From positions 1 to 41,437 of the forward strand of contig BOAU01000007.1 in assembly GCA_026002025.1 (NCBI GenBank): 41,437 bases of DNA, given 5' to 3'. The translations under genes and the position numbers were made by a program. Below are positions 32,434 through 40,763 of the stretch, piece by piece. Position 1 is the first letter of the stretch, and each line of letters starts with the position of its first letter. Below the pieces are notes generated by a model. That model had not been told where the DNA came from. It was given only the letters and a program-made list of their open reading frames with translations, and searched no databases. The DNA is from Spirochaetia bacterium (GTDB lineage: Bacteria; Spirochaetota; Spirochaetia; Treponematales; Breznakiellaceae).

Positions 32434-33100
32434 AGTATTGCTGCCGCGCATTGTTGAAAAGATAAAAGGTCCCATCGCTCTGGCGTTCAGTTACCAGGCC
32501 GAAGACGTGGCGGCCCTGCATCTGCTTTTGCAGTGCGGCCTTAAAGATTTGGAGGTGTTCACCCTGGACACCCTCAAACTCTTCCCCGAAACTTTCAGCT
32601 ACCATAAAGAACTGGAAGATTTTTTTCACATCGCCATAAAAAAATATGCCCCCGATCCAAAAGAGGTCAAAGATTTGGAAGCCAAACTTGGGGATGAATG
32701 GGGCATGCGGGCAAGCCTGGAAAACCGTCACCTCTGCTGTCAGGTGCGCAAGGTGACGCCCCTGGGTAAAATCCTTGCGGGAAAGAGCGCCTGGGTCACG
32801 GGCCTGCGTTCTTCGCAATCGGTGACCCGGCAGGATTTAAAAGTTTTGGAATACGATGAAAAATTCGGCCTTATAAAAATCAATCCCCTCTTTGATTGGA
32901 GCGAAGAAGATCTATCGGCCTACATAAAAGAACACCGCCTCCCCCTGAACCCGCTTTACGCAAAGGGCTTTACGAGCATCGGCTGCGCCCCCTGCACACG
33001 GGCGGTGAAGCCCGGTGAGGATATCCGCGCCGGCCGCTGGTGGTGGGAAAATCCCGAACACAAGGAATGCGGTCTGCATCTGCGCAAGAACGGACTTTAG
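32423..33100 (+). CDS. cysH: Phosphoadenylyl/adenylyl-sulfate reductase with iron-sulfur cluster
   Basis: A 225-residue CysH-type enzyme. It has the PP-loop-like [12 protein letters not shown] (19-30) and the cluster cysteines C105-C106 ([10 protein letters not shown]) and C188/C191 (GCAPC). The catalytic C216 lies in KECGLH, after [12 protein letters not shown]. The cluster cysteines mark the APS-reducing branch, so it probably reduces APS directly to sulfite. No APS kinase gene (cysC) is visible in the window, which agrees. GGAG at 32414-32417 supports the ATG at 32423. Confidence 0.94.
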   Translation: MPSEVLLPRIVEKIKGPIALAFSYQAEDVAALHLLLQCGLKDLEVFTLDTLKLFPETFSYHKELEDFFHIAIKKYAPDPKEVKDLEAKLGDEWGMRASLENRHLCCQVRKVTPLGKILAGKSAWVTGLRSSQSVTRQDLKVLEYDEKFGLIKINPLFDWSEEDLSAYIKEHRLPLNPLYAKGFTSIGCAPCTRAVKPGEDIRAGRWWWENPEHKECGLHLRKNGL

Positions 33101-33123
33101 TCCGTAGCATAAAGGAAAATATC

Positions 33124-34029
33124 GTGAGCGAAGAAATTGAATTAACGAAACTGGATAAACTTGACAAGCTGGAATCCCAGAGTATTTTCATTATCCGGGA
33201 AGCGTACAAATCTTTTAAGAACATCGGGATGCTCTGGTCCATCGGCAAGGACAGCACAGTATTACTGTGGCTGGCGAAAAAGGCATTCTTCGGCCATGTG
33301 CCCTTTGAGCTTATCCACATCGACACCAATTATAAGATCCCTGAGATGATCAGTTACCGGGACCGGCTGGCAAAGGAACTCAAACTGCGGCTCGTGGTAG
33401 GACAAAACAAAAAGGCCCTTGCTGAAAAACGTACCTTTGTTGACGGCCTTGACCGGATTTCCTGCTGCAAGGAACTTAAAACGATTCCCCTGCGGGAAAC
33501 CCTGGACGGCACCGGAGCCCGCCGGGTCTACGATCCCAACCGGGACCTGTGGGAGGAGTTTCCATCCGCCGAGCCTTACAACGCAGTAATTGTGGGGGTC
33601 CGCAGCGATGAGGAGGGGAGCCGTTCCAAGGAGCGGGTCTTTTCCAGCCGGGACGAAAAAAGCGAATGGGACGCCAGTACCCAGCCGCCGGAACTGTGGA
33701 ATCTCTACAAAACCGAATTTGCCCCCAAGACCCATGTGCGGGTCCATCCCCTTTTGGATTGGACCGAACTCAATGTATGGGAATATATTGAACGGGAAAA
33801 GATACCCACCATTTCTGTTTATTACAACCAGGGCGACGGCAAACGTTACCGTTCGTTGGGCTGCTATCCCTGCACCACTCCGGTGGATTCTGACGCACAC
33901 ATTCCCCGTGAAATAATAGAAGAACTAATCAGCGGAAAATTCCGTAACATCGCGGAACGATCCGGCCGCGCCCAGGACATTGACGGGGGCGGTACTCTGG
34001 AAACCCTGCGGAAAGAGGGGTACATGTAA
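33124..34029 (+). CDS. cysD: Sulfate adenylyltransferase subunit 2
   Basis: A 301-residue PP-loop ATP pyrophosphatase, with [20 protein letters not shown] and [16 protein letters not shown], the C-terminal [14 protein letters not shown], and a final RKEGYM. With CysN it makes APS from ATP and sulfate. The P-loop reads SIGKDS where SGGKDS is usual. The start is GTG at 33124, with AAAGGA upstream; an in-frame ATG at 33040 lies within cysH and is rejected. It ends one base into the cysN start. Confidence 0.95.
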   Translation: MSEEIELTKLDKLDKLESQSIFIIREAYKSFKNIGMLWSIGKDSTVLLWLAKKAFFGHVPFELIHIDTNYKIPEMISYRDRLAKELKLRLVVGQNKKALAEKRTFVDGLDRISCCKELKTIPLRETLDGTGARRVYDPNRDLWEEFPSAEPYNAVIVGVRSDEEGSRSKERVFSSRDEKSEWDASTQPPELWNLYKTEFAPKTHVRVHPLLDWTELNVWEYIEREKIPTISVYYNQGDGKRYRSLGCYPCTTPVDSDAHIPREIIEELISGKFRNIAERSGRAQDIDGGGTLETLRKEGYM

Positions 34030-35408
34030 TGGGTGAAAATTTGCGTGAAGGCGCCGCTCAAACAGGGCGAATGAATATCGTTATTACCGGCCATGTGGAC
34101 CACGGCAAGAGTACTTTGGTGGGCCGCCTTTTGGCGGACACCCAGTCTTTGCCGGAAGGCAAATTGCAAGCCGTAAAGGATTCCTGCAAAAAAAACGGCC
34201 GGGTCTTTGAATACGCCTTTTTGCTGGATGCCCTTGACGATGAACAGAAACAGGGGATCACCATCGACAGCGCCCGGATCTTTTTCAAAAGCAAGGTCCG
34301 GGAATACATCATCATTGACGCGCCGGGGCATATCGAATTTTTGCGGAACATGTTAAGCGGGGCTTCCCGCGCGGTGGCCGCAGTATTGGTAATCGACGCC
34401 ATCGAAGGGGTGGCGGAAAATTCCAAACGCCACGGCCTCCTGCTTTCCCTGCTGGGGATTTCTCAGGTTTTGGTGGCGGTGAATAAACTGGACGGGGTGA
34501 ACTACGATCGTCAGGTTTTTGAGGATATCAAAACCGAATACTCGGCATACCTTGAAACCCTCAAGGTAAAGCCCATCGCCTTTGTGCCGGTGAGCGCCCG
34601 GGAAGGCAAAAACATCACCGAGCTTGCGTCGGAAATGCCCTGGTATACGGGAAAAACAGTGCTGGAAATTCTCGACAGTTTTCATAATCTCCCCTCCAAT
34701 GAAGATTCATTTTTCGCCATGCCCGTGCAGGATGTGTACCGTTTCAGCAACGATGGCGACGACCGCCGCATTTACGCCGGTACCATCGTGAGCGGTGAAA
34801 TTTCCGTGGGGGACGCGGTTACCTTCCTGCCATCCCGCAAAGAGGCTCACATAAAAAATGTCGAGGTCTGGAGCGCCCCCGCAAAAAACCATGCTGTCAC
34901 CGGCGAGGCGTCGGGCTTTACCCTTGAAGAGGAGATCTACGTAAAGCGCGGCGAAGTGATGATCAAATCTTCGGAAGACGCCCCCGTGGATGTTGCGGAC
35001 AAGATCCGGGCCAATGTGATCTGGCTGGGCGCGCGGCCCCTGAGTTTTAACAAAACCTACCTCTTGAAACTGGGGAGCGTCCGGGTGGATGTCCGGCTGG
35101 AAAAAATAGAAAGCTTTTTGGGGGAAGGGGACCAGCAGTACAACGAACTGCGCCGCCACGACTGCGGCAGTGTGGTGCTAAGCCTTGCCCACCCGATTGC
35201 GGTTTCTACGTTTTACGATAACGCATCCCTTGGCCGCTTTGTTATTGTGGACGGCTACGATGCCGCCGGGGGCGGTATTGTGCTGGAAAACCTGGGCGTC
35301 AAAAATGCCTGGGAAAGCCTGAACAGTTTTGAGGGGCTTCCCGGCAAAGGTGATTTTGAGGAAGAACTCTTCGCGCTGCTGCGGAAGCATTTTCCGCATC
35401 GGTTTTAA
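34029..35408 (+). CDS. cysN: Sulfate adenylyltransferase subunit 1 (GTPase)
   Basis: A 459-residue EF-Tu-like GTPase. G1 is [10 protein letters not shown] (21-30), G3 DAPGHIEF (about 97-104), and G4 VNKLD. Beta-barrel domains follow. GTP hydrolysis drives APS formation by CysD. There is no fused APS kinase domain. It starts with TAATG overlap to cysD. The first 14 residues before [12 protein letters not shown] are extra, and the ATG at 34071 is a possible alternative start. Confidence 0.95.
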   Translation: MGENLREGAAQTGRMNIVITGHVDHGKSTLVGRLLADTQSLPEGKLQAVKDSCKKNGRVFEYAFLLDALDDEQKQGITIDSARIFFKSKVREYIIIDAPGHIEFLRNMLSGASRAVAAVLVIDAIEGVAENSKRHGLLLSLLGISQVLVAVNKLDGVNYDRQVFEDIKTEYSAYLETLKVKPIAFVPVSAREGKNITELASEMPWYTGKTVLEILDSFHNLPSNEDSFFAMPVQDVYRFSNDGDDRRIYAGTIVSGEISVGDAVTFLPSRKEAHIKNVEVWSAPAKNHAVTGEASGFTLEEEIYVKRGEVMIKSSEDAPVDVADKIRANVIWLGARPLSFNKTYLLKLGSVRVDVRLEKIESFLGEGDQQYNELRRHDCGSVVLSLAHPIAVSTFYDNASLGRFVIVDGYDAAGGGIVLENLGVKNAWESLNSFEGLPGKGDFEEELFALLRKHFPHRF

Positions 35409-35430
35409 TTAAGCGCCGGCCCGGTGTCCG

Positions 35431-36540
35431 ATGAAACGGCTCAGTCTGCTCATTAAGCCCGCCTCATCCCTCTGCAATATGCGGTGCCGGTACTGTTTCT
35501 ACGCCGATATCAGTTCATCCCGAATTGTTCCGTCTTACGGCATTATGGATGCCGAAACAAGGGCCCGCATCATCGATAATGTTTTTAAGGACCTGGAAGA
35601 TGGGGATGAAGTCACCTTTGCCTTTCAGGGCGGGGAACCTACGCTGGCGGGGCTCCCTTACTTTGAAAAATTTGTCGAACATATCGCCGCGCAAAAGCGG
35701 AAAGTGATCATTCATTATGCATTTCAGACAAACGGTTTACTAATTGATGATGAGTGGGCTTCGTTCTTTCATAAAAATAATTTTTTGCTCGGCCTTTCCC
35801 TTGACGGGGGCGAGCGCTTCCATGACCGCAACCGCCTTGACGCCAAAGGTGAAGGAACCTGGAACAGAATTCTGCAAAGTAAAAAAATACTGGAAGCGCA
35901 TCAGGCGGAGTATAATATTCTTACCGTGCTCACCAACGAAACAGCCAATGAGCCTGACAAGGTTTGGCGTTTTATTCAAAATGAAAAAATAGCATACATA
36001 CAGTTTATTCCCTGCCTTGAGGATCTTGAGGGGCAGGATGATTCAAAGAACGCCCTGCGGCCTGCGCGGTTTGCCCATTTTTATTCCCGCCTGTTTTACT
36101 GGTGGTCAAAAGAACTGGAACAGGGGCGGTACATCAGCGTAAAATTTTTTGACGACATTGTAAATTATTTTTTCAAAGGCATACCCACCGCCTGCGGTAT
36201 CAACGGACAATGCAGCGCCCAGTATGTTGTGGAGGCGGACGGCAGCGTTTACCCCTGCGACTTTTATGTGCTGGACAAATACAATTTAGGAAACCTTGCA
36301 GACCTTACCCTGCGTGAAATATTTGAAACTGAAAAGATGCATTCCTTCCTGTCCGAAAAACCAGAAACCCCGCCGATATGCGGGGGCTGCAAATATTTTA
36401 AATTATGCCGCGGCGGATGCAAGCGGATGCGGAACGTACAGTACTACGGCGAAGCCGGGGTTGTATGCGGAAACAAAATATTCCTCGACAAATGCCTTGA
36501 GCCGCTGGAACATACGGTTAAACGGTATTTCTCACGGTAG
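35431..36540 (+). CDS. Anaerobic sulfatase-maturating enzyme (radical SAM, SPASM)
   Basis: A 369-residue radical SAM protein. C15, C19 and C22 in SSLCNMRCRYCFYADI bind the SAM cluster, and the SPASM region has CGINGQCSAQYVVEADGSVYP and CGGCKYFKLCRGGCKRM cysteines. The catalytic-base region GGEPTLAG is also present. These enzymes convert a Cys or Ser of sulfatases to formylglycine. No sulfatase is in the window, so it would act on one elsewhere. A role in releasing sulfate from organic esters fits the sulfate operon. It follows cysN by 22 bases. Confidence 0.88.
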   Translation: MKRLSLLIKPASSLCNMRCRYCFYADISSSRIVPSYGIMDAETRARIIDNVFKDLEDGDEVTFAFQGGEPTLAGLPYFEKFVEHIAAQKRKVIIHYAFQTNGLLIDDEWASFFHKNNFLLGLSLDGGERFHDRNRLDAKGEGTWNRILQSKKILEAHQAEYNILTVLTNETANEPDKVWRFIQNEKIAYIQFIPCLEDLEGQDDSKNALRPARFAHFYSRLFYWWSKELEQGRYISVKFFDDIVNYFFKGIPTACGINGQCSAQYVVEADGSVYPCDFYVLDKYNLGNLADLTLREIFETEKMHSFLSEKPETPPICGGCKYFKLCRGGCKRMRNVQYYGEAGVVCGNKIFLDKCLEPLEHTVKRYFSR

Positions 36541-36547
36541 TGCGGCA

Positions 36548-36564
36548 GCGGCCTTAATGGCCGC
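36548..36564. terminator. Hairpin between convergent genes
   Basis: GCGGCC-TTAAT-GGCCGC is a perfect six-base-pair stem located between the stop of the sulfatase-maturating gene and the stop of the ThiF-like gene. It has only short T-rich flanks, so bidirectional termination is likely but not certain. Confidence 0.5.
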
Positions 36565-36568
36565 CGGT

Positions 36569-37411
36569 TTACGCGGTCACCGCATCCTTGTTATTCCTAT
36601 ACTCATGCAGATCGCACACCGCCTGTTCGTAATCGATCAGCGTAGTGATAGTGGGCTTGTCCCCGCAAACCTGACAATCATGGTTGGCTGCCAGTTTGAT
36701 CTTGCGAAATTCCATGGTGAGGGCGTTGTAGGTTAAAAGGTAGCCGTTGAGGAGGCCGTCCATGCCCATGAGGTACTTCAGGGCCTCGGTGGCCTGGAGC
36801 GTACCGATGACCCCGCCCATGACGCCGAGGACCCCGGCCTGGCGGCAGGTGGGGACCGCATCGGGGGGCGGCGGGTTGCGGAACACGCAGCGGTAGCAGG
36901 GGCCCTTGCCGGGGATGTAGGTCATAAGCTGTCCCTGGAAGCGGATGATCCCCGCGTGGGAAAAGGGCTTGCCCAGCATGACGCAGGCATCGTTGATCAA
37001 AAACTTGATCGGAAAATTGTCGGTGCCGTCGATGATAAAATCGTAGTCCCGGTCCTTGATGATATCGGTGATGTTGGTGGAGTTGATCCATTCGTGGTAG
37101 GTCACCACTTCCACATCAAGATTCATGGCGTTCATGGTTTCTTTTGCCGACTGGACCTTGGGCTTGCCCACATCAGAAGTACTGTGGATGATCTGCCGCT
37201 GAAGGTTGGAGAGGTCCACCGTGTCGGCATCGGCAATGCCGATGGTGCCCACACCGGCGGCGGCCAAGTACATCGCGGCGGGTGCGCCCAGGCCCCCCGC
37301 GCCAACGATGAGCACCTTACCGCCCATGAGCTTCTTCTGGCCCTTGACCCCCACTTCTTTTAAAATGATGTGCCGGGAGTAGCGTTCAAGTTGTTCGTCG
37401 GTGAATGCCAT
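36569..37411 (-). CDS. ThiF/MoeB/HesA family activating enzyme, HcyF-like candidate
   Basis: A 280-residue E1-like adenylyltransferase. It has the nucleotide motif GAGGLGAPAAMYLA (37-50), D62, zinc cysteines C172/C175 and C246/C249, and C189 in TCRQAGVLGVMGG. It would adenylate the terminal glycine of a ThiS/MoaD-like carrier so sulfur can be loaded. No moaD or thiamine gene is next to it; the TusA-like and sulfite reductase genes are. The likely carrier is the one at 28053-28268. About 35 residues beyond the zinc site form a short tail. Confidence 0.88.
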   Translation of the reverse strand: MAFTDEQLERYSRHIILKEVGVKGQKKLMGGKVLIVGAGGLGAPAAMYLAAAGVGTIGIADADTVDLSNLQRQIIHSTSDVGKPKVQSAKETMNAMNLDVEVVTYHEWINSTNITDIIKDRDYDFIIDGTDNFPIKFLINDACVMLGKPFSHAGIIRFQGQLMTYIPGKGPCYRCVFRNPPPPDAVPTCRQAGVLGVMGGVIGTLQATEALKYLMGMDGLLNGYLLTYNALTMEFRKIKLAANHDCQVCGDKPTITTLIDYEQAVCDLHEYRNNKDAVTA

Positions 37412-37662
37412 TATTCCAGGCCCCCTTTGACCACGGTCAGCAGAAATGTTCCGTCATCGGCCTGGGTGACCTTGGTTACCTTGTGGCCCTCGTCTTTAAG
37501 ACTGCGGGGCACGTTCTGGATCGGCTCCCCGCCGTTGAGCCTGACTTCCAATACCTGGCCGTCATCCAGCTCTTCCAGGGCGACCTTGGTTTTTACAAAG
37601 GTAACGGGACAGACCACGTTGGTGATATCTACCCGTGCGTCAATGTGCTGCGCATCGCTCAC
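37411..37662 (-). CDS. TusA/SirA-like sulfurtransferase
   Basis: An 83-residue protein with the TusA fold motif C18-P19 in DITNVVCPVTFVKTKVALEE, a GQVLEVRLNGGEP strand pair, and a final GHKVTKVTQADDGTFLLTV. Such proteins pass persulfide sulfur. The family's usual second proline (CPxP) is replaced by threonine (CPVT). It shares a base with the ThiF-like start and overlaps the sulfite reductase stop by four bases, so the three are one operon. Confidence 0.87.
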   Translation of the reverse strand: MSDAQHIDARVDITNVVCPVTFVKTKVALEELDDGQVLEVRLNGGEPIQNVPRSLKDEGHKVTKVTQADDGTFLLTVVKGGLE

Positions 37663-38525
37663 GACAGGGCCTCCTCTAAATCTTTTTTAAGAACATCCGC
37701 CCCGACCCGGCTGATGGTTTTGCCCAGCCGTTCCCCGGCATTGGCGTGGGTCTCGTAAAATTTGATCACCGCATCGGCGGCTTCAAAGACCTGGTCCTTT
37801 TCAAAAATGATGGGCAGGAGCCGGAGCCCCTCTTTTATGTCGTTGCCGAACATGCCGCCGAAGGAGAGGACATAACCGTTCTTCCCGGTCCAGGCATTGG
37901 CGGGGCAGCTTTTGACACATTTGCCGCAGTAGACGCAGCCTTCCTGCTTAAAGGCAAGATCCTTTTTTTCCTTATCAACTTTGACAACGTTGACGGGACA
38001 GACCGCCTCGCAGACTCCGCACCATGTACAGGCCGCTTTCTGCCATTCGGGGAAAAGGCTCCCCTTGATGCCCAGGTCGTTTTCTTCCGCCTTGAGGCAG
38101 TTGTTTTTGCAGCCCGTGATCCCAATCTTGAACTTGTGGGGCAGTTCGCGGCCGAAGTAGCGCTCGTCCAGCTCTTCTGCCAGCTTGCTGGTTTCAATGT
38201 TTCCGCTGGGGCAGATGTCGGAACCCTGGCAGGCGGTTACGGTCCGCACCCGGGGGCCGCAGACCCCGATTTTGACCCCCGCTTCGTCAAGTTCCTTTTT
38301 TACCGTCTCAATATCCGCAAGGCGGATGAAGGGTACTTCAACCCCCTGCCGGGAAGTCAGGTGGATATAGCCCTTGCCGTACTTCTTGGCCACCTCGCTG
38401 ATCTTTTGAAGATGTTCGGCCTGCACCTGGCCGCCGACGACCTTAAGGCGCATGGAGAAGGTATCTTTTTGTTTTTGCCGCATGAACCCGCCCTTTTTCA
38501 GGGCGGCATAATCAACATCTGGCAT
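37659..38525 (-). CDS. Siroheme sulfite reductase with two ferredoxin clusters
   Basis: A 288-residue compact reductase. Siroheme-[4Fe-4S] cysteines are C99 and C105 (ACQGSDICPSGN), C139 and C143 (GCKNNC). An inserted double ferredoxin has C166, C169, C172 and C176, then C197, C200, C203 and C207. The layout is that of small anaerobic or Dsr-like group sulfite reductases, not the CysI/CysJ type. It would reduce sulfite from CysH to sulfide. GGAGG precedes the ATG at 38525. Ferredoxin domains suggest electrons come from ferredoxin. Confidence 0.92.
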   Translation of the reverse strand: MPDVDYAALKKGGFMRQKQKDTFSMRLKVVGGQVQAEHLQKISEVAKKYGKGYIHLTSRQGVEVPFIRLADIETVKKELDEAGVKIGVCGPRVRTVTACQGSDICPSGNIETSKLAEELDERYFGRELPHKFKIGITGCKNNCLKAEENDLGIKGSLFPEWQKAACTWCGVCEAVCPVNVVKVDKEKKDLAFKQEGCVYCGKCVKSCPANAWTGKNGYVLSFGGMFGNDIKEGLRLLPIIFEKDQVFEAADAVIKFYETHANAGERLGKTISRVGADVLKKDLEEALS

Positions 38526-38551
38526 GGGGACCTCCGGAAATGTCTCAGGTA

Positions 38552-38579
38552 ATTATAGTAAAAGCCTAAGCATTCTAGG
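38552..38579 (-). promoter_or_regulatory. Candidate control region of the sulfite reductase operon
   Basis: On the minus strand, TATAAT (complement of 38552-38557) has no proper -35 at 17 bases; that place holds part of the inverted repeat CCTAAGCATTCTAGG (38565-38579). A perfect TTGACA box (complement of 38587-38592) is too far away, with 29 bases between. This suggests activator-dependent transcription through the CCTA/TAGG site, which resembles the site at 28326-28346. Confidence 0.4.
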
Positions 38580-38609
38580 GTTTATCTGTCAAGATACCGA
38601 TACTATCCC

Positions 38610-38663
38610 CTATTTTACCAACAGCCGGTTCAGCCTTTTCACAAAATCCGCCGGACTTCGTAT
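38610..38663 (-). pseudogene. Diverged remnant of a second htpG C-terminus
   Basis: Directly after the htpG stop, in another frame, eighteen codons read IRSPADFVKRLNRLLVK and stop. The htpG end reads IKDPSDFVKRLNRLLSK and stops. The differences are mainly synonymous third-position changes, so this is not a recent tandem copy but the tail of a separate htpG allele. The remainder of that gene is gone. Confidence 0.8.
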
Positions 38664-38665
38664 CC

Positions 38666-40591
38666 CTATTTTGACAGTAAACGATTAAGCCGTTTTACGA
38701 AGTCTGAGGGGTCCTTGATCTTGATCCCCTCCACCAAAAGGGCCTGATCCAGCAATACCCCCGCCACATCGGCAATGCGGGCCTCATCCTCCACGTCCTT
38801 GAGGGCGGCCACGATGGGGTGATCCCCGTTCACTTCCAGGATCGGTTTGATATCGTCCATGGGCGCCTGCCCCATAGCCTTGAGCATCTGGGCCATTTGC
38901 AGGGTGGGATCGTTTTCGTCCGCCACGATGCAGGAGGGGGAGTCGTGGAGGCGGCGGGAAAGCTTTACGTCCTTGACCCGGTCCCCCAGGGCCTTTTTGA
39001 TCTTTTCGATGACAGGCTTTATTTCTTTTTCCGCGGCTTTGTCCTGCTTTTCGCCCAGTTCCTCATCGGCCCCGGAGCGGTTCACCGCCTTGATGTCCCA
39101 CTCGGCGGTTTCGCCCTCGGCCATACCGGGCTTCTTGTACCTGCCAATCGAGGGGATCACGATGTCGTCGATCTCATCATCCATGACCAGGACTTCGATG
39201 TTCTTTGCCTTGTAGGCTTCCAGCAGCGGGGATGAGCGCAGGGTATGTTCATCCCCGCCGGTGATGTAGTAGATGCTCTTCTGGTCGCTTTTCATGCGGG
39301 ACGCATACTCTGCAAGGCTGGTCCAGCCTTCCACGGCGGTGCTCTTGAACCGCACCAGTTCCAGCAATGCCTCCCGGCTGCCGTAGTCCTGGTAGAGTCC
39401 TTCTTTCAAAGGCCGGTTAAACTCCTTGATAAAGGTCTCCCACTTCTGTTTGACCTCATCGGAGCCGGATGCGGCGTTGTCCGCCAATGTCTTGAATTCG
39501 GAAAGGAGCTTCTTGACGCTGGCGTTCTTGATATTGAGGAGCACCTTGTTCTGCTGGAGGATCTCCCGGCTCACGTTCAGGGGCAGGTCCTCGGAATCGA
39601 TCACCCCCCGGACAAAACGCAGCCAGGTGGGCATCAGCTCCTTGTCGTCGTCGGTGATGAAGACCCTCTTGACGTAGAGCTTGACCCCCGGCTTGTAGTC
39701 CACGTTGTACATGTCGAAGGGGGCCTTTTTCGGGATGTAAAACAGGGTCGAGTATTCCAGGGTCCCCTCGGCCTTGGTGTGAACGTAGAAAAGCGGTTCC
39801 TCGCTGTCGTGCCCTAACTGCTTGTAAAATTCGTTATAATCCTCTTCTTTAAGCTCCGACTTGGACCTGCGCCAGATTGCCGTACCGGAGTTGATCCGGT
39901 CGGTCTTTGTCTTGGTGGATTTGACCTTGCCCTTATCGTCATATTCGTTTTCGTCGTAGGTCAGGAAAATGGGGAAGGCCACATGGTTCGAATAGCGCTT
40001 GATGATGTCCTCAATGGACCAGCGGTTGGCAAATTCGGCACCTTCTTCTGTTAAATGAAGAACGACCGTGCTACCCTGGGTGTCACGTTGGGCGCTTTCG
40101 ATGTCGTAACCGTCCTTGCCGTCACTGGACCACTTCCAGGCGGCCTCCTCCCCGGCCTTGCGGCTGATCACTTCGATTTTGTCCGCCACCATAAAGGCCG
40201 AGTAGAAACCCACCCCGAACTGGCCGATCAGGTTGGAGTCCTTTTTGGCGTCCGCAGTAAGTTTTTCCAGAAAGGCCTTGGTCCCCGACCGGGCAATGGT
40301 CCCCAGGGACTCGGTTAAATCCGCCTCGTTCATGCCGATACCGTTGTCGGCAATGGTTAAGGTTGAAGAAGCGGGTTTATCGCTGTCTTTTTTGAAGGAA
40401 ATGTCGATCCGGGGATCAAAGCTGATGGATTTATACTTTTCCTCCGCCACCGTGAGGTACTTGAGCTTGTCCAGGGCGTCGGAGGCGTTGGAGACCAGCT
40501 CCCGCAGGAAAATTTCCCGGTTTGAATAAAGGGAATGGATGATCAGGTGCAAGAGCTGGTTTACTTCGGTCTGAAATTGATGTTGTGCCAT
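38666..40591 (-). CDS. htpG: Chaperone HtpG (Hsp90)
   Basis: A 641-residue Hsp90. The GHKL ATPase has N-terminal FQTEVNQLLHLIIHSLYSNREIFLREL, DALDKLKYLT, ADNGIGMNEADL and the lid region IGQFGVGFYSAFMVAD. The middle domain has the catalytic arginine region and DLPLNVSREILQQNKVL, and a C-terminal dimerisation domain follows. AGGAG six bases before the ATG at 40591 fixes the start. An in-frame ATG at 40672 would add 27 unrelated residues. A palindrome at 40630-40643 lies upstream. Confidence 0.97.
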   Translation of the reverse strand: MAQHQFQTEVNQLLHLIIHSLYSNREIFLRELVSNASDALDKLKYLTVAEEKYKSISFDPRIDISFKKDSDKPASSTLTIADNGIGMNEADLTESLGTIARSGTKAFLEKLTADAKKDSNLIGQFGVGFYSAFMVADKIEVISRKAGEEAAWKWSSDGKDGYDIESAQRDTQGSTVVLHLTEEGAEFANRWSIEDIIKRYSNHVAFPIFLTYDENEYDDKGKVKSTKTKTDRINSGTAIWRRSKSELKEEDYNEFYKQLGHDSEEPLFYVHTKAEGTLEYSTLFYIPKKAPFDMYNVDYKPGVKLYVKRVFITDDDKELMPTWLRFVRGVIDSEDLPLNVSREILQQNKVLLNIKNASVKKLLSEFKTLADNAASGSDEVKQKWETFIKEFNRPLKEGLYQDYGSREALLELVRFKSTAVEGWTSLAEYASRMKSDQKSIYYITGGDEHTLRSSPLLEAYKAKNIEVLVMDDEIDDIVIPSIGRYKKPGMAEGETAEWDIKAVNRSGADEELGEKQDKAAEKEIKPVIEKIKKALGDRVKDVKLSRRLHDSPSCIVADENDPTLQMAQMLKAMGQAPMDDIKPILEVNGDHPIVAALKDVEDEARIADVAGVLLDQALLVEGIKIKDPSDFVKRLNRLLSK

Positions 40592-40629
40592 AAAAATCTC
40601 CTGTTTATCATCAAAAATACTAAAAAGGC

Positions 40630-40643
40630 CTTGCCCGGGCAAG
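40630..40643. promoter_or_regulatory. Perfect palindrome upstream of htpG
   Basis: CTTGCCCGGGCAAG is fully self-complementary, about 40 bases before the htpG start. It is not a CIRCE element. It might be an operator for a heat-stress regulator, or a hairpin in the leader. Confidence 0.45.
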
Positions 40644-40707
40644 TATTTTTTATTTGAAACAAAACTAAACAAAAACGAAGTAAGAATGAGAATTTATTTT
40701 ATTTTTG

Positions 40708-40736
40708 TTGATTTTTGTTTTGTCTTGTCATATTAT
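40708..40736 (+). promoter_or_regulatory. Promoter of modA
   Basis: TTGATT at 40708-40713, 17-base spacer, and TATTAT at 40731-40736, about 28 bases before the modA start, in an AT-rich divergent region shared with htpG. Confidence 0.55.
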
Positions 40737-40763
40737 GAGGATATAAATTTTTTGGAGGAACAA

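Noticed and set aside
38587..38592. Perfect TTGACA on the minus strand as -35 of the sulfite reductase operon
   Set aside because: The only good -10 is 29 bases away; no usable -10 lies at 16-18 bases.
40055..40529. Plus-strand frames opposite htpG
   Set aside because: Shadows of a highly conserved Hsp90 coding region.
40592..40763. CIRCE heat-shock operator before htpG
   Set aside because: No TTAGCACTC/GAGTGCTAA arms are present; only the CTTGCCCGGGCAAG palindrome was found.
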